Positions 1-8,016 of a stretch of 64,000 nt of DNA are shown here, in pieces. The DNA lies in NCBI RefSeq assembly GCF_017833255.1, contig NZ_JAFIBU010000001.1, positions 2,759,001 to 2,823,000 on the forward strand, written 5' to 3'. The position numbers and the translations under genes are program-made. The first letter of the stretch is position 1, and each line of letters begins with the position of its first letter. The DNA comes from Paenibacillus sp. PvR098 (GTDB lineage: Bacteria; Bacillota; Bacilli; Paenibacillales; NBRC-103111). Below the pieces are notes generated by a model. That model was given only the letters and a program-made list of their open reading frames with translations. It had not been told where the DNA came from and made no database searches.

Positions 1-1
1 A

Positions 2-235
2 ACGTATATCGCCCTTGCCAATATGATGACCGCGGCGGCTCTGATCGGAATCGATTCCTGTCCTATCGAAGGGTTCCAATTTGATGAGGTACATCAGATC
101 CTTGATGAAGAAGGCTTGTTGGAAAACGGGAATCTGGATATATCGGTGATGGCAGCGTTTGGATACCGGGCTCAGGACCCGCACCGTCCAAAAACAAGAC
201 AAAGCATAGAGGATATTGTTCAGTGGGTAAAGTAA
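2..235 (+). CDS. C-terminal part of a nitroreductase-family NAD(P)H oxidoreductase
   Basis: The gene enters from the left edge; the frame is open from base 2 and ends at the TAA at 233-235, leaving about 77 residues. The stretch reading [20 protein letters not shown] followed by EGF is characteristic of the FMN-dependent nitroreductase fold, where it helps form the flavin-binding dimer interface. The tail contains the usual DPxRPKxR-type segment. The enzyme class reduces nitro-aromatics or quinones with NAD(P)H; the substrate cannot be told here. No partner gene is visible. Confidence 0.8.
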   Translation, partial: TYIALANMMTAAALIGIDSCPIEGFQFDEVHQILDEEGLLENGNLDISVMAAFGYRAQDPHRPKTRQSIEDIVQWVK

Positions 236-282
236 GCAGCATAACCGCGTCAAAAAAAACGCTATAAGGAGCAGAGTCGTAC

Positions 283-327
283 GAAACGACCTAGTCCAGT
301 AATGATTTACCGGAGCGAGGTCGTTTC
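283..327. terminator. Perfect 10-bp inverted repeat between convergent genes
   Basis: GAAACGACCT at 283-292 is mirrored exactly by AGGTCGTTTC at 318-327, between the nitroreductase end and the converging gene whose 3' end it overlaps. There is no clear T-run, so termination is only a suggestion from position. Confidence 0.35.
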
Positions 328-600
328 ATGGCCAAGCCTTTTTTCGACAACATCGATCACAGCGAGCACTCCAAGTAAGGAAACACCCACAGATATAGGA
401 ATGAGCCAGGAGTCAGAGCTCTGCATAAAATAAGGGATAATAGCAACGGTTAGTATCGGAGGAGCATACCAATTACCTTTCTTAATACACCAGATGGTTA
501 ATAGAATGGTAACCAGTAAAGAAAATGCGCTGGAATTGAGTACGGATAGCAGCACAAAGGCTATAAGTGGGATTTCGTGGCTTCCCATAGAGCATCGCAT
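307..600 (-). CDS. Small hypothetical membrane protein
   Basis: A 97-residue protein of unknown family. Two or three hydrophobic stretches fill most of its length (residues about 10-35 and 45-85), so an integral membrane location is likely. The frame overlaps the 3' end of the upstream 108-residue gene by about 40 bases. No good ribosome binding site precedes it, which suggests translational coupling; the Met at residue 5 is another possible start. Function is unknown. Confidence 0.5.
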   Translation of the reverse strand: MRCSMGSHEIPLIAFVLLSVLNSSAFSLLVTILLTIWCIKKGNWYAPPILTVAIIPYFMQSSDSWLIPISVGVSLLGVLAVIDVVEKRLGHETTSLR

Positions 601-887
601 AGCTCGGGTGCTTTCACTTCATGCTTTGAAGTCGTTATTTTCCATTCGTTAGATTGGCGATCAATACAAACCGAATGCTCGTATTTATGTATATACGCCA
701 GCATTTGTCCAATCGTCAGCAGTGGAAGCGACCTATCCTTCTGAACGCCGCCCAGGTAATAAATCATCTCTTCTTGTCCGCTGAAGAAGATGTATTCTCC
801 TTCTTGCGGAATCCATTGATTACGAAGCTTTACTTCTTGTTCTTTAGAAAGCTGCTGTAAATGAGCGGCACTAATTCTCTGGATCAT
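561..887 (-). CDS. Hypothetical protein, 108 residues
   Basis: A soluble protein of unknown function, preceded by AGGAAG seven bases before the ATG. It has an acidic/aromatic middle (EGEYIFFSGQEEMIYYLGG) but no motif I recognise. It is the first substantial gene downstream of the c-di-AMP riboswitch on this strand and overlaps the small membrane protein after it, so the pair probably forms one unit. Any control by the riboswitch is inference, because about 260 bases and two terminators lie between. Confidence 0.55.
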   Translation of the reverse strand: MIQRISAAHLQQLSKEQEVKLRNQWIPQEGEYIFFSGQEEMIYYLGGVQKDRSLPLLTIGQMLAYIHKYEHSVCIDRQSNEWKITTSKHEVKAPELCDALWEATKSHL

Positions 888-950
888 GACATCTTCCTTT
901 CGTTATCTCTATATCCTTGCTTTTCCGTTTATATTAGGACCTCTTCTCTA

Positions 951-1001
951 CTAGATTCTTAAGATCTCGACGACTTTTCCGTCTTTTGTTTTCATAATCA
1001 T
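951..1001 (-). CDS. Possible 16-residue leader peptide or gene remnant
   Basis: A consensus AAGGAG (1014-1019 on the complement) precedes ATG at 999-1001. The frame encodes MIMKTKDGKVVEILRI and stops at 951-953. The spacing of 12 bases is long. It lies downstream of the riboswitch terminators. It could be a leader peptide, or the start of a lost gene whose ribosome binding site survived. Nothing else is recognisable between 888 and 1073. Confidence 0.25.
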   Translation of the reverse strand: MIMKTKDGKVVEILRI

Positions 1002-1073
1002 GATTGATCAAATCTCCTTATCTCAAGGAATATCCCTTCGCGACAGCGCCCCCTTTAAAGCTTACTTACCACA

Positions 1074-1138
1074 TCAAAAAACCCGTAATGAGCAGCATGA
1101 TCGTGGATTCATCCAACGGTCACTAGCTATTAACGGGC
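1074..1138 (-). terminator. Second hairpin with T-run below the riboswitch
   Basis: On the complement, CCCGTTAAT pairs with ATTACGGG across a long loop and is followed by TTTTTTG. It is a second, weaker intrinsic terminator about 10 bases after the first. Confidence 0.5.
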
Positions 1139-1140
1139 CT

Positions 1141-1168
1141 AAAAAATAAAAGACCCGCTATACGGGTC
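1141..1168 (-). terminator. Intrinsic terminator (riboswitch expression platform)
   Basis: On the complement, GACCCG-TATAG-CGGGTC is followed by TTTTATTTTTT, a textbook rho-independent terminator. It stands directly after the c-di-AMP aptamer, as expected for a riboswitch that ends transcription when ligand is bound. Confidence 0.85.
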
Positions 1169-1194
1169 AATGTATATACATTTATTCGCTAAAA

Positions 1195-1330
1195 ACGAAT
1201 TTGACCCATCTAACTGCTGACGAGGTTAGCTGTCGGGCTCGGGAAAGATGGTTCCCTACAATCTTGATTCGCCCCAAAAAAATGGTTCCCCCGCTTTCCA
1301 ATTAAGGTAATCGGAAATTAAGCGTATTCT
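1195..1330 (-). ncRNA. c-di-AMP riboswitch (ydaO/yuaA class)
   Basis: Read on the complement, the segment carries the conserved blocks of the ydaO class in order: CGCTTAAT, AAAGCGGGGGAACC, GGGGCGAATC, TAGGGAACC, CCCGA, then GACAGCTAACCTCG. This RNA class binds cyclic di-AMP and usually switches off genes for potassium uptake or cell-wall hydrolases. Here an intrinsic terminator follows at once, but the genes beyond it are small and unknown. The KtrA-like gene lies 62 kb away at the other end of the window. Confidence 0.9.
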
Positions 1331-1448
1331 AATAATACATAATAGTTAAACCTTAGTCAATCAAAGAAACACTTTCACTACTATTTATACCATTTTTTTG
1401 AAAAGATTCCTTAGAGGAACTCCTGTAAATTATCACATCCTCCCTTTT

Positions 1449-1556
1449 TTATCCAAAATATGATTCTGAGAGTACCAATAAAAGTAAAAGCAGCATGATC
1501 ACCCAAATACCTAATCTATTCTTCTGGGGATCGGCAGGGACTTTCGTTTCCCCATC
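1449..1556 (-). CDS. Possible very small membrane peptide, start unclear
   Basis: Between two in-frame stops lies a 36-codon frame with a Pro/Lys/Asn-rich start followed by a run of Leu with Ile, Val and Met, i.e. one membrane span, ending SESYFG. The only start codons are a GTG and an ATG just before the span. The frame continues upstream past a single stop into GGTGGKNDKA-like sequence, so it may be a slightly damaged small membrane protein gene. I see nothing else between 1331 and 1637. Confidence 0.25.
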   Translation of the reverse strand, partial: DGETKVPADPQKNRLGIWVIMLLLLLLVLSESYFG

Positions 1557-1637
1557 TTATGCTTTATCGTTCTTTCCTCCTGTGCCGCCTTCCTTGATCC
1601 GCGGCGGGTGTCCCCTTGTTCTCTGCTGCCTTATGGA

Positions 1638-2633
1638 TTAGAGCTTCATTACATTAAGAACATTGTATTGCTGAACATCTTTCACTTCACTTCCACAACC
1701 GCCCATTTTGACGCTGCCTGTGGGAACAACCGTTCCTTCATATGTTCCAGAAACCGCCCCGTCAGCCGAAGAATAATCTATTCTCACCACCATGGAATGT
1801 CCTTCCTCCTTCAACACCGTGCCTTTCTTGTTGTAGTCAATCCAACTCCAACCTTCACGAATGAATATCTCACGCTCGACCATTTGCTCATATTTTCCAA
1901 TACCGCCCCACCCCCGGTATTTTCGGGAAATATGAGCAAATGGCCCTTGACGAAGAACAAGCGTGTCAAGATCTTCCGGCTCCACTTGAGCCCAATAGCG
2001 CCCTTCGGGCAAATCGGCGATCGTAGGCGCATGCCGATGACCGCCAAAATGACTGACGCGCCAGACTCTGAGCTTTCCAGACGATTTCGCGGCATAATTC
2101 TCTTCAAGTATTTTATACATTGGGTAACCAAACTTACCGCAGCACACATCATGACTTCCATGTGTACAGACAAACAAATCCCTAACATGATCACCATCAA
2201 ACGCATAGGGTTCAAAACGATCCATAGGTTCGGAGCCATTTAGAAGCGCCTCAGCTAACACGTTTAACTCTGCTGCGGGAACGACATATTCTTTCTTCTC
2301 ATACCCTGCAAACGGGGAAGATGGCTTCTGATAATACATCACTCTTCTGTATCCTGCGGGTGAGGGATGAGCATCCGATACAAACGACAAAAAACGAAAA
2401 TCCTGCTCATTCTCCGCTGCCCTTTTGAGTACTTCAATAAAGCCCTTCGGAAAATGCTTGGAAGCTTTGACATCATAATCCCAGGGAACCGGCACTTCGA
2501 CGAACAAATAACGTTCATGCATGGCTGCCGAACCGATGGGATCCTCCCGAACCATTTTGGAGACCGAAGCACACAAGTCCTGCTTGTTGCAATCACCCAC
2601 ACACTTATCTTCAATAACAGATTTGGTTTCCAC
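1638..2633 (-). CDS. Sucrase/ferredoxin-like family protein (thioredoxin-like 2Fe-2S)
   Basis: A 331-residue protein of the sucrase/ferredoxin-like family, whose members carry a thioredoxin-like ferredoxin domain. The C-terminal half shows the signature blocks DLFVCTHGSHDVCCGKFG (Cys ligands, with the Cys-Cys pair) and RVSHFGGHRHAPT, followed by LPEGRYWA. I chose the GTG at 2631-2633 because AGGAGG lies seven bases upstream. The longer ATG reading would start inside the promoter and Fur boxes. Two Fur boxes show iron control. The biochemical role is not established; electron transfer linked to iron acquisition is the best guess. Confidence 0.85.
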   Translation of the reverse strand: METKSVIEDKCVGDCNKQDLCASVSKMVREDPIGSAAMHERYLFVEVPVPWDYDVKASKHFPKGFIEVLKRAAENEQDFRFLSFVSDAHPSPAGYRRVMYYQKPSSPFAGYEKKEYVVPAAELNVLAEALLNGSEPMDRFEPYAFDGDHVRDLFVCTHGSHDVCCGKFGYPMYKILEENYAAKSSGKLRVWRVSHFGGHRHAPTIADLPEGRYWAQVEPEDLDTLVLRQGPFAHISRKYRGWGGIGKYEQMVEREIFIREGWSWIDYNKKGTVLKEEGHSMVVRIDYSSADGAVSGTYEGTVVPTGSVKMGGCGSEVKDVQQYNVLNVMKL

Positions 2634-2687
2634 TCTTAGCCTCCTAGACCATTTAGATCGTTCATTTTCACCAACCCAAATGATATT

Positions 2688-2702
2688 GATAATTATTATC
2701 AT
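2688..2702 (-). promoter_or_regulatory. Fur box 1, overlapping the -10 region
   Basis: TGATAATTATTATCA is an exact match to the 7-1-7 Fur consensus TGATAAT-N-ATTATCA. A TATAAT -10 element on the complement (2702-2707) abuts it, so iron-loaded Fur would block polymerase at the sucrase/ferredoxin-like gene. Confidence 0.9.
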
Positions 2703-2725
2703 TATAGTCATGAGTATATGGTAAT

Positions 2726-2740
2726 GATAATCAATATCAT
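2726..2740 (-). promoter_or_regulatory. Fur box 2
   Basis: TGATAATCAATATCA matches the 7-1-7 Fur consensus at 13 of 14 defined positions. It lies 38 bases upstream of the first box, in the -35 region or just above it. Confidence 0.8.
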
Positions 2741-2820
2741 TGTCAAGACTTCTCTAACCCACTGCCCAAATTAAAATCCGAGGAGAAGCAGGTTATCCAC
2801 CCTGAATCTCACCGGCTCGA

Positions 2821-3069
2821 TCATTCATTTCTGTCTTTTGGGAATCCGTAAGCCAATAAAATGAATCCAATAAAGAGAAAAAACCAGACAAAAAAGTTCT
2901 CAAAAAAATGGGAGTAATTCACGGTTCTATCCGTTCCTATTCCGCCGGAAGCATACCCTGCTGCCACCATGGCTGCAGAAAGCTTTTCAACAATTCTTTC
3001 CGCAGTGTACAATATTCCACTTGTGATCATAAAGATCATTCCCGATACCTTATATACGTTATTTCCCAC
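2821..3069 (-). CDS. Small hypothetical membrane protein, 82 residues
   Basis: Two hydrophobic segments (YKVSGMIFMITSGILY near the N-terminus, and a Phe-rich span FFVWFFLFIGFILLAYG near the C-terminus) flank a Gly/Ala-rich loop. I place the start at GTG 3067-3069, because AGGAGG lies six bases upstream; the ATG start 45 bases further up has no ribosome binding site. No family recognised. It sits alone behind the Fur-controlled gene, pointing the same way. Confidence 0.55.
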   Translation of the reverse strand: MGNNVYKVSGMIFMITSGILYTAERIVEKLSAAMVAAGYASGGIGTDRTVNYSHFFENFFVWFFLFIGFILLAYGFPKDRNE

Positions 3070-3386
3070 TGTGCTCCTCCTTCTTATATGACCATTCATT
3101 TTTTCACTACTCATTAGACGCTTTTACTATACCGAAAAGTTGCTGCTTTGCTGCAACCAAATGATTCGCTAGAATAAATTATTCGTGGTATCTGGGGTGG
3201 TTCGAATATACGCGAGCTAATTTGTTCGCTTTAAAAATGTCCTTGTGGGCTTTGTATATGTTTCCGGCAAACGCTGGAGCTGCTGGACAGTTACACATAG
3301 CTTTTAATTATTAAAGACACACTACAGTGGGTGAACTACTCGCTACACACTTTAAGGGTCAACGATGACCAGAAGGAGCAAAGAAT

Positions 3387-3557
3387 ATGGCAGATGAAAC
3401 ATTGGAAACGTATGCTAAAGTTCAGGCTAATAATGATCGGTATAAAGAAAGAACCATCGTAGAGGACGGTACAACAAATGCGATCCATAATCCCGATGAA
3501 GATGCCATAGCTTCCATTAAAGGGCACATCGAAAGACAAGACCAAGAGGGCCGGTAA
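3387..3557 (+). CDS. Small acidic hypothetical protein, 56 residues
   Basis: The gene has AAGGAG eight to nine bases before ATG 3387. It encodes a hydrophilic, charged 56-residue protein rich in Asp, Glu and Asn, with no transmembrane segment. No family recognised. The next small gene follows 51 bases later on the same strand and is followed by a strong terminator, so the two likely form one transcript. Confidence 0.6.
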   Translation: MADETLETYAKVQANNDRYKERTIVEDGTTNAIHNPDEDAIASIKGHIERQDQEGR

Positions 3558-3608
3558 AATGACAGAGCGCATCCCTATCTGTAAACCTAAAAATGAGGAG
3601 ACATTATC

Positions 3609-3764
3609 ATGAAAGATAAAACCAAATCAGGAATAAACAATTTGGAGCAAACGACGGACGCAGAAGGACTGGCAGAGGAAGTTAAGCCCAAGGCCGAAAG
3701 CGACGTGCAAGCCAAACAAAATTACAAGCTGGACAATATGCATATTGAAATAAAGAATGATTAA
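3609..3764 (+). CDS. Small charged hypothetical protein, 51 residues
   Basis: GAGGAG precedes ATG 3609 by eight bases. The 51-residue product is highly charged (many Lys, Glu, Asp) and contains EEVKPKAESDVQAKQ, probably helical or disordered. It resembles in style the small acidic stress or spore proteins of Bacillales, but I cannot assign a family. A terminator follows 15 bases after the stop. Confidence 0.6.
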   Translation: MKDKTKSGINNLEQTTDAEGLAEEVKPKAESDVQAKQNYKLDNMHIEIKND

Positions 3765-3779
3765 TTCAAGATCGATAAT

Positions 3780-3801
3780 CCTCTCCAACGAGAGGTTTTT
3801 T
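3780..3801 (+). terminator. Intrinsic terminator
   Basis: CCTCTC-CAAC-GAGAGG followed by six T; it ends the two-gene small-protein unit. Confidence 0.85.
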
Positions 3802-3885
3802 CAAGGCGTTTTTGCAATGCAATAAGGCCGGACTATGCTATAGCTGTCTTGTCATCCACCGCTAGGCGTAAGGAGGGTTAAGTAG

Positions 3886-4227
3886 ATGAATCTTGAATTG
3901 GAGCAAATGACACAGTGGTTAGAGCAGTGCCGTGGTCAACAGCTTCTTATCGAGAAACGTGAGCAGGACGACCGGGATCTCATTAAGCTTCGGCTCGAGC
4001 GAGTCTCGCTAGGCCATCCTGCGCTCGCCCATGCTGACGATTATATTGCCGAGAGCGAACTCGTTCTGCATGGGGTAGGCAGCATTATCTTTACGCACGA
4101 CCATTCGCGGCTACCGGAGAACCAATACGAAATTCCGCTGCTTGGTAATTGGCGAGGATCGGTTCAAGAGGATGGGCTGCAGCTGGTTACGGACCGTGCC
4201 GAATATACGATTTCCAAGAAGGGATAG
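3886..4227 (+). CDS. Hypothetical protein, 113 residues
   Basis: AAGGAGGG lies well placed before ATG 3886, and a long terminator follows the stop. The N-terminal third is a charged helix; the rest looks like beta strands (SELVLHGVGSIIF, YEIPLLGNW). No signal peptide, membrane span or catalytic motif. It reads as a conserved Bacillales protein of unknown role, transcribed alone. Confidence 0.6.
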   Translation: MNLELEQMTQWLEQCRGQQLLIEKREQDDRDLIKLRLERVSLGHPALAHADDYIAESELVLHGVGSIIFTHDHSRLPENQYEIPLLGNWRGSVQEDGLQLVTDRAEYTISKKG

Positions 4228-4284
4228 TTCATTGAAAGCAGGACAAACATTCTACGATTAAAATCGTTCGTTATTGACAGTAAA

Positions 4285-4326
4285 GCCCTCGGGTCTGCGC
4301 TGGCGGCAGACCTAAGGGCTTATTTT
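4285..4326 (+). terminator. Intrinsic terminator
   Basis: GCCCT..GGTCTGC pairs with GCAGACC..AGGGC around a short loop and is followed by TTATTTT. Confidence 0.85.
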
Positions 4327-4466
4327 CTTAAATCTGCTGGACCTTGGAAGATCCTCGTCTATGCTGATTTCCATACAATACAAAAGCAATAAGCCCTATG
4401 GGTGGTATTTTGTATAGATTCTGGGGATAATTCATATGATTACATTATGTAAAGAGGTGTGAATGA

Positions 4467-4688
4467 TTGGATAAACAGTTGCTATTACAACATGTAGAAA
4501 CAGCGATTAAATCCTCAACCAAAAATCCTGATTTAATGGCAATATCATCCCTAAAACTAGCTGATATCATGAAGGTTCAACCATCCGATATTGAGCAGGG
4601 GTTGGCTGAGTTAGTGCAAGAGGGCAAATTAAGAAAAGAGCCCGTCCAGGGTTCTCACAACGAAATCTTTTTGCTGCCTAATCATTAA
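4467..4688 (+). CDS. Small winged-helix-like protein
   Basis: The gene starts at TTG 4467, set by AGAGGTG seven bases upstream. The 73 residues look like one winged-helix unit: two helices, then DIMKVQPSDIEQGLAELVQEGKL as a recognition-helix pattern, then a short wing (RKEPVQGSHNEIFLL). This type often reads as a stand-alone DNA-binding domain. Target unknown. It converges on the MHYT-PAS-GGDEF gene. Confidence 0.6.
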   Translation: MDKQLLLQHVETAIKSSTKNPDLMAISSLKLADIMKVQPSDIEQGLAELVQEGKLRKEPVQGSHNEIFLLPNH

Positions 4689-4708
4689 TGGAGTTCTCGT
4701 GTTCCAAA

Positions 4709-4741
4709 AACAGCAGAATCGAATAAACCGTTTCTGCTGTT
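4709..4741. terminator. Bidirectional terminator
   Basis: AACAGCAGAA pairs with TTTCTGCTGT between two converging genes; A-rich and T-rich flanks serve both directions. Confidence 0.7.
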
Positions 4742-4754
4742 CATCAACAATCGT

Positions 4755-6395
4755 TTAATGCACAATCTTATAAAACTGAAAATTATTTTTCCCGACTTTC
4801 TTAGCTTCGTACATAGCGATATCCGCATGCTTCATTAACATTTCGCCATCTTCCCCATCATCCGGATAAAGTGAAATACCTATACTGGGTGAAATATGAA
4901 TCGTATAGGAATGAATAATCGATGGAGCACGCAGTGCTTCTAATATTCTTAAGGCATCTTTCCTTACTTTTTCTTTATTCGTATCAGATATCAATATAGT
5001 GAATTCATCACCTGCTAAACGTGAAGTCGTATCCTCCTGTCGTACGCTATTTTTAATGCGCTGTGCAACATCCTGTAACAAAAGGTCGCCGACCCCATGC
5101 CCGAAACGATCATTCACTTGTTTAAATCCATCCAAATCAATAAACATGACCGCTACCTTTTGACGATTCAGTTTGGCTTCCATTAACGCTTTATTAAGAT
5201 AATCCATAAACATACGTCTATTCGGTAAACCTGTCAAAATATCATGATAAGCCATCTGATGAATGAGTATTTCTGCCTTTTTGCGTTCAGAAATATCTTG
5301 AAAGAAAACCTGGACATACTGCTTTCCATTGTGTGTGATCGGCATAGCCATGATTTCAACATCAATGATTTCCTTATCTAATCGAATAAATTTCTCTTCT
5401 ATAAATGACACATGCGTATCCTGTTCCCGGATGGTCTTCCATCGTCTCTTTACAATTTCATGATAATTAGGGTGTATGAAATCCAAAATATTCTTGCCGA
5501 TTAACTGCTCCCCGGTTTCCGCTCCCAGAATCTTCAGACCGGTAAGATTCACATATCTAAATTCACCAAACTCATGAATGGCTATTCCATTCGGCGATAA
5601 CTCAACCAATCTGCGATATCTCTCTTCGCTTTCTTTTAACTTTATCGAAGAATAACGATCCATAGAGCCACTCATTAAAATGAATATAAGAATAAAAAAC
5701 AAGGATGCTCCGACACTTAAAGCTGAAAATAAATTGACCCCTACGCTTAATTTCTCTTCATATAGGTGAACATTCGTATCAGGTATAAAATGAGTGGCTG
5801 CCATTCCCGTATAATGCACACATGAGATCCCACCACCTAAAAAAATCGCGGCTACTACTTTGATCCAAAGCTTGCGATTAACATGTTCATCAGCAAACCG
5901 GGAAAATATCCATAGTGCTACATTTGACGAAACGATGCCGATCAGAATGGACAGCAAAAACAACGTCTTATCGTATTCGATTTGGGCCTTTATATGCATG
6001 GCTAGCATTCCCGTATAATGCATAGATGCAATACCAATCCCCATAATCAAGCCACTCAGCAGCAAGTACCATTTATCTCTTATACGTCGAGATACCACAT
6101 AAAAACAAATACTAGATGAGATGATTGGAAAAATCACCGAGAGTATGAGTAAATACAAATCATACTCAACTTCTTTATAATTTACATAAAAAGCCAACAT
6201 TCCAATATAATGCATCGTCCAAATTCCGCCACCCATGGCAATCGAGGCAGTACTAAGCCAGTACTTACGAATTAAACCATTTCCCGATTCCTTGATTCGA
6301 TCGAGAAGATCAAGAGCTGTATAGGATGCGAATATCACTATAGTAATTGAAAGTAGAACCATTGCTAAATTATAGCTGCCGTCCAGATGATTCAT
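4755..6395 (-). CDS. MHYT-PAS-GGDEF diguanylate cyclase
   Basis: A 546-residue membrane sensor. Residues about 1-250 form the seven-span MHYT domain, with its three repeats visible as MHYIGMLAF, MHYTGMLAM and VHYTGMAAT; this domain is thought to bind copper and sense O2, CO or NO. A PAS domain follows (about 265-380), then GGDEF (about 385-546). The active-site loop reads RLAGDEF, i.e. AGDEF rather than GGDEF, a variant often still active. There is no EAL domain. The protein should make cyclic di-GMP at the membrane. A remnant of another c-di-GMP protein lies directly upstream. Confidence 0.9.
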   Translation of the reverse strand: MNHLDGSYNLAMVLLSITIVIFASYTALDLLDRIKESGNGLIRKYWLSTASIAMGGGIWTMHYIGMLAFYVNYKEVEYDLYLLILSVIFPIISSSICFYVVSRRIRDKWYLLLSGLIMGIGIASMHYTGMLAMHIKAQIEYDKTLFLLSILIGIVSSNVALWIFSRFADEHVNRKLWIKVVAAIFLGGGISCVHYTGMAATHFIPDTNVHLYEEKLSVGVNLFSALSVGASLFFILIFILMSGSMDRYSSIKLKESEERYRRLVELSPNGIAIHEFGEFRYVNLTGLKILGAETGEQLIGKNILDFIHPNYHEIVKRRWKTIREQDTHVSFIEEKFIRLDKEIIDVEIMAMPITHNGKQYVQVFFQDISERKKAEILIHQMAYHDILTGLPNRRMFMDYLNKALMEAKLNRQKVAVMFIDLDGFKQVNDRFGHGVGDLLLQDVAQRIKNSVRQEDTTSRLAGDEFTILISDTNKEKVRKDALRILEALRAPSIIHSYTIHISPSIGISLYPDDGEDGEMLMKHADIAMYEAKKVGKNNFQFYKIVH

Positions 6396-6417
6396 CCAAA
6401 GCCCGTCCCTTCTTCCC

Positions 6418-6900
6418 CTATGCCTTATGGTCTTTTATTTCCCTTATCATTTTTTGCGTGGACATTTCCCCTTTATACCCGGCTTGATTAATATAAACAA
6501 TTTCCCCCAATTGATGAACGATAATCGCATCGGGTGCGATTTCCACCAATTGAAGGTACCTTTCCTCACTTTCTTTAAGATCCGCTTCATTTTTTTCGAT
6601 CCGTAATGTCTACGCAAGAGGCGATGACCTCCACCATGCGCCCACCGCGAACAACGGGACGTAAGGCGGATAAATAAAAGACTCCGTTTAATTCTCCTTC
6701 ATAAGTTACTCTTTCTCCTGCCCATGCCTTTCTATAATTCCCCATCTCCCTGTGTATGAATAAGCCTACCGTTCTGTTCTTTAAATTTAAAGGTCATCCC
6801 TTGTTGAAGGCGCAATGTGGGCTAGTTCAGCATCCGTTTTTCCATGATAGGATATATATGTAACTCTTGTATATTGTCATCTAATTCTATTTCCATTGGT
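6418..6900 (-). pseudogene. Remnant of a PAS-PAS c-di-GMP protein
   Basis: Several frames on the complement match the C-terminal half of the PAS-GGDEF-EAL-PAS-PAS protein at 54.5-57 kb. Visible pieces are LRLQQGMTFKFKEQNG, AWAGERVTYEGELNGVFYL, VRGGRMVEVIASCVDITDRK and ESEERYLQLVEIAPDAIIV, then a short tail ending in a TAG at 6418. Frames change between pieces, an internal stop follows GDGEL, and about 40 residues of the PAS core are deleted. GGDEF and EAL portions are absent. The remnant abuts the start of the MHYT gene. Confidence 0.8.
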
Positions 6901-6959
6901 TCCTTCATTATATCTCCCAGCTATGACGACGTTTGCTCTTTCATAAAGCTAAATGCGTC

Positions 6960-7221
6960 TCCATCTTTCAATGGGTGTGCAATCATTTTATCAGAAAAAT
7001 ATTAAGAATGTATGAGAATAGAAATATGAAGCCCCCCATGTTTGGTTCCCTCAATTTCCCTGATGATAACCCATACACTTACCCGAATCTTATGAAATCA
7101 TTGATGAGCTTCAGAGAAATGGTTATTATGGTATATGATTCGTTCAATTGTTCCTTTTAGAACAGCTGACCGATAGGCGTGCCTAATATTTTTATCCCGA
7201 AAAGAGAGGAAATCTGCATTC
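6960..7221 (+). other. Non-coding stretch with a possible decayed frame
   Basis: On the plus strand near 7070-7170 one frame reads IHLPESYEIIDELQRNGYYG before a stop and then continues past it with FVQLFLLEQLTDRR, which looks like worn coding sequence. I cannot name the family. The 228-base open frame from 6933 to 7160 is in another phase and does not look coding. Confidence 0.3.
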
Positions 7222-7944
7222 ATGGCTTTATGGGGGACAATCATCAACGCTCTTGCTATTATTGCAGGCGGTTTATTGGGTAGCCTTGTGCTGCCCCGCA
7301 TTTCAGAAGGAATCCGCAATACCGTCATGCAGGGATTAGGGATCTCGATAGCGGTTCTTGGCATCACGATGGCGCTTAAATCGGAGAATTTCTTAATTGT
7401 TATTATAAGTATTGTAGTTGGGGGCATTATTGGGGAAGTCATGAGAATTGAATATCGACTTAACCAGCTCGGCCTGTGGGTGGAGAAACAATTCCATCGT
7501 GAGGAGAAAGCCGATCCGAATACAGGCAGTATCGCGGAAGGCTTCGTCACAGCAACACTGATCTATTGTATAGGTGCGATGGCCATTCTAGGTTCGATAG
7601 ACAGCGGACTGAGGCACAACCATGATATTTTATACACCAAATCGATATTAGACGGAATATCCGCCGTGATTCTCTCATCGACTTTAGGCATTGGCGTCAC
7701 GCTTTCAGCAGCCCCCGTTTTCTTATATCAAGGGACCATTGCGCTTACGGCAACATTATTTACCCTGTTTATCAGCGATGCTGATTTAAGTGCCATCATC
7801 ACGGAGGTTACGGCCGTCGGAGGGGTATTGATTATTGGCATTGGTCTCAACATACTCCACATCAAAAAAATAAATGTCGCCAACTTGCTCCCATCTATTT
7901 TCATTGCAGCAGTCATCGTTCTGGGTGAATTATCGCTGCGTTAG
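7222..7944 (+). CDS. DUF554 family membrane protein
   Basis: A 240-residue protein with six or seven hydrophobic segments, matching the DUF554 (YdfK/YqgA-like) family over its full length: N-terminal GTIINALAIIAGGLLGS, then the central CIGAMAILGSIDSGL and the TKSILDGISAVILSS region. Members are predicted transporters of unknown substrate. GAGAGG lies 12 bases before the ATG. It stands alone, flanked by a remnant and by a terminator shared with the converging HD-GYP gene. Confidence 0.85.
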   Translation: MALWGTIINALAIIAGGLLGSLVLPRISEGIRNTVMQGLGISIAVLGITMALKSENFLIVIISIVVGGIIGEVMRIEYRLNQLGLWVEKQFHREEKADPNTGSIAEGFVTATLIYCIGAMAILGSIDSGLRHNHDILYTKSILDGISAVILSSTLGIGVTLSAAPVFLYQGTIALTATLFTLFISDADLSAIITEVTAVGGVLIIGIGLNILHIKKINVANLLPSIFIAAVIVLGELSLR

Positions 7945-7971
7945 CAGAACCATGCTTGATCTATACATTGC

Positions 7972-8016
7972 AAGGCACGCAAGAATCCCTAGTGGACCCG
8001 TGCGTGCCTTGCTTTA
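7972..8016. terminator. Terminator between convergent genes
   Basis: AAGGCACGC (7972-7980) pairs with GCGTGCCTT (8002-8010). It follows the DUF554 gene and overlaps the last codons of the converging HD-GYP gene. Confidence 0.6.

Noticed and set aside
1608-2243. Open frame of 211 codons opposite the sucrase/ferredoxin-like gene
   Set aside because: It is antisense to a gene with clear family motifs and has no ribosome binding site or recognisable domain.
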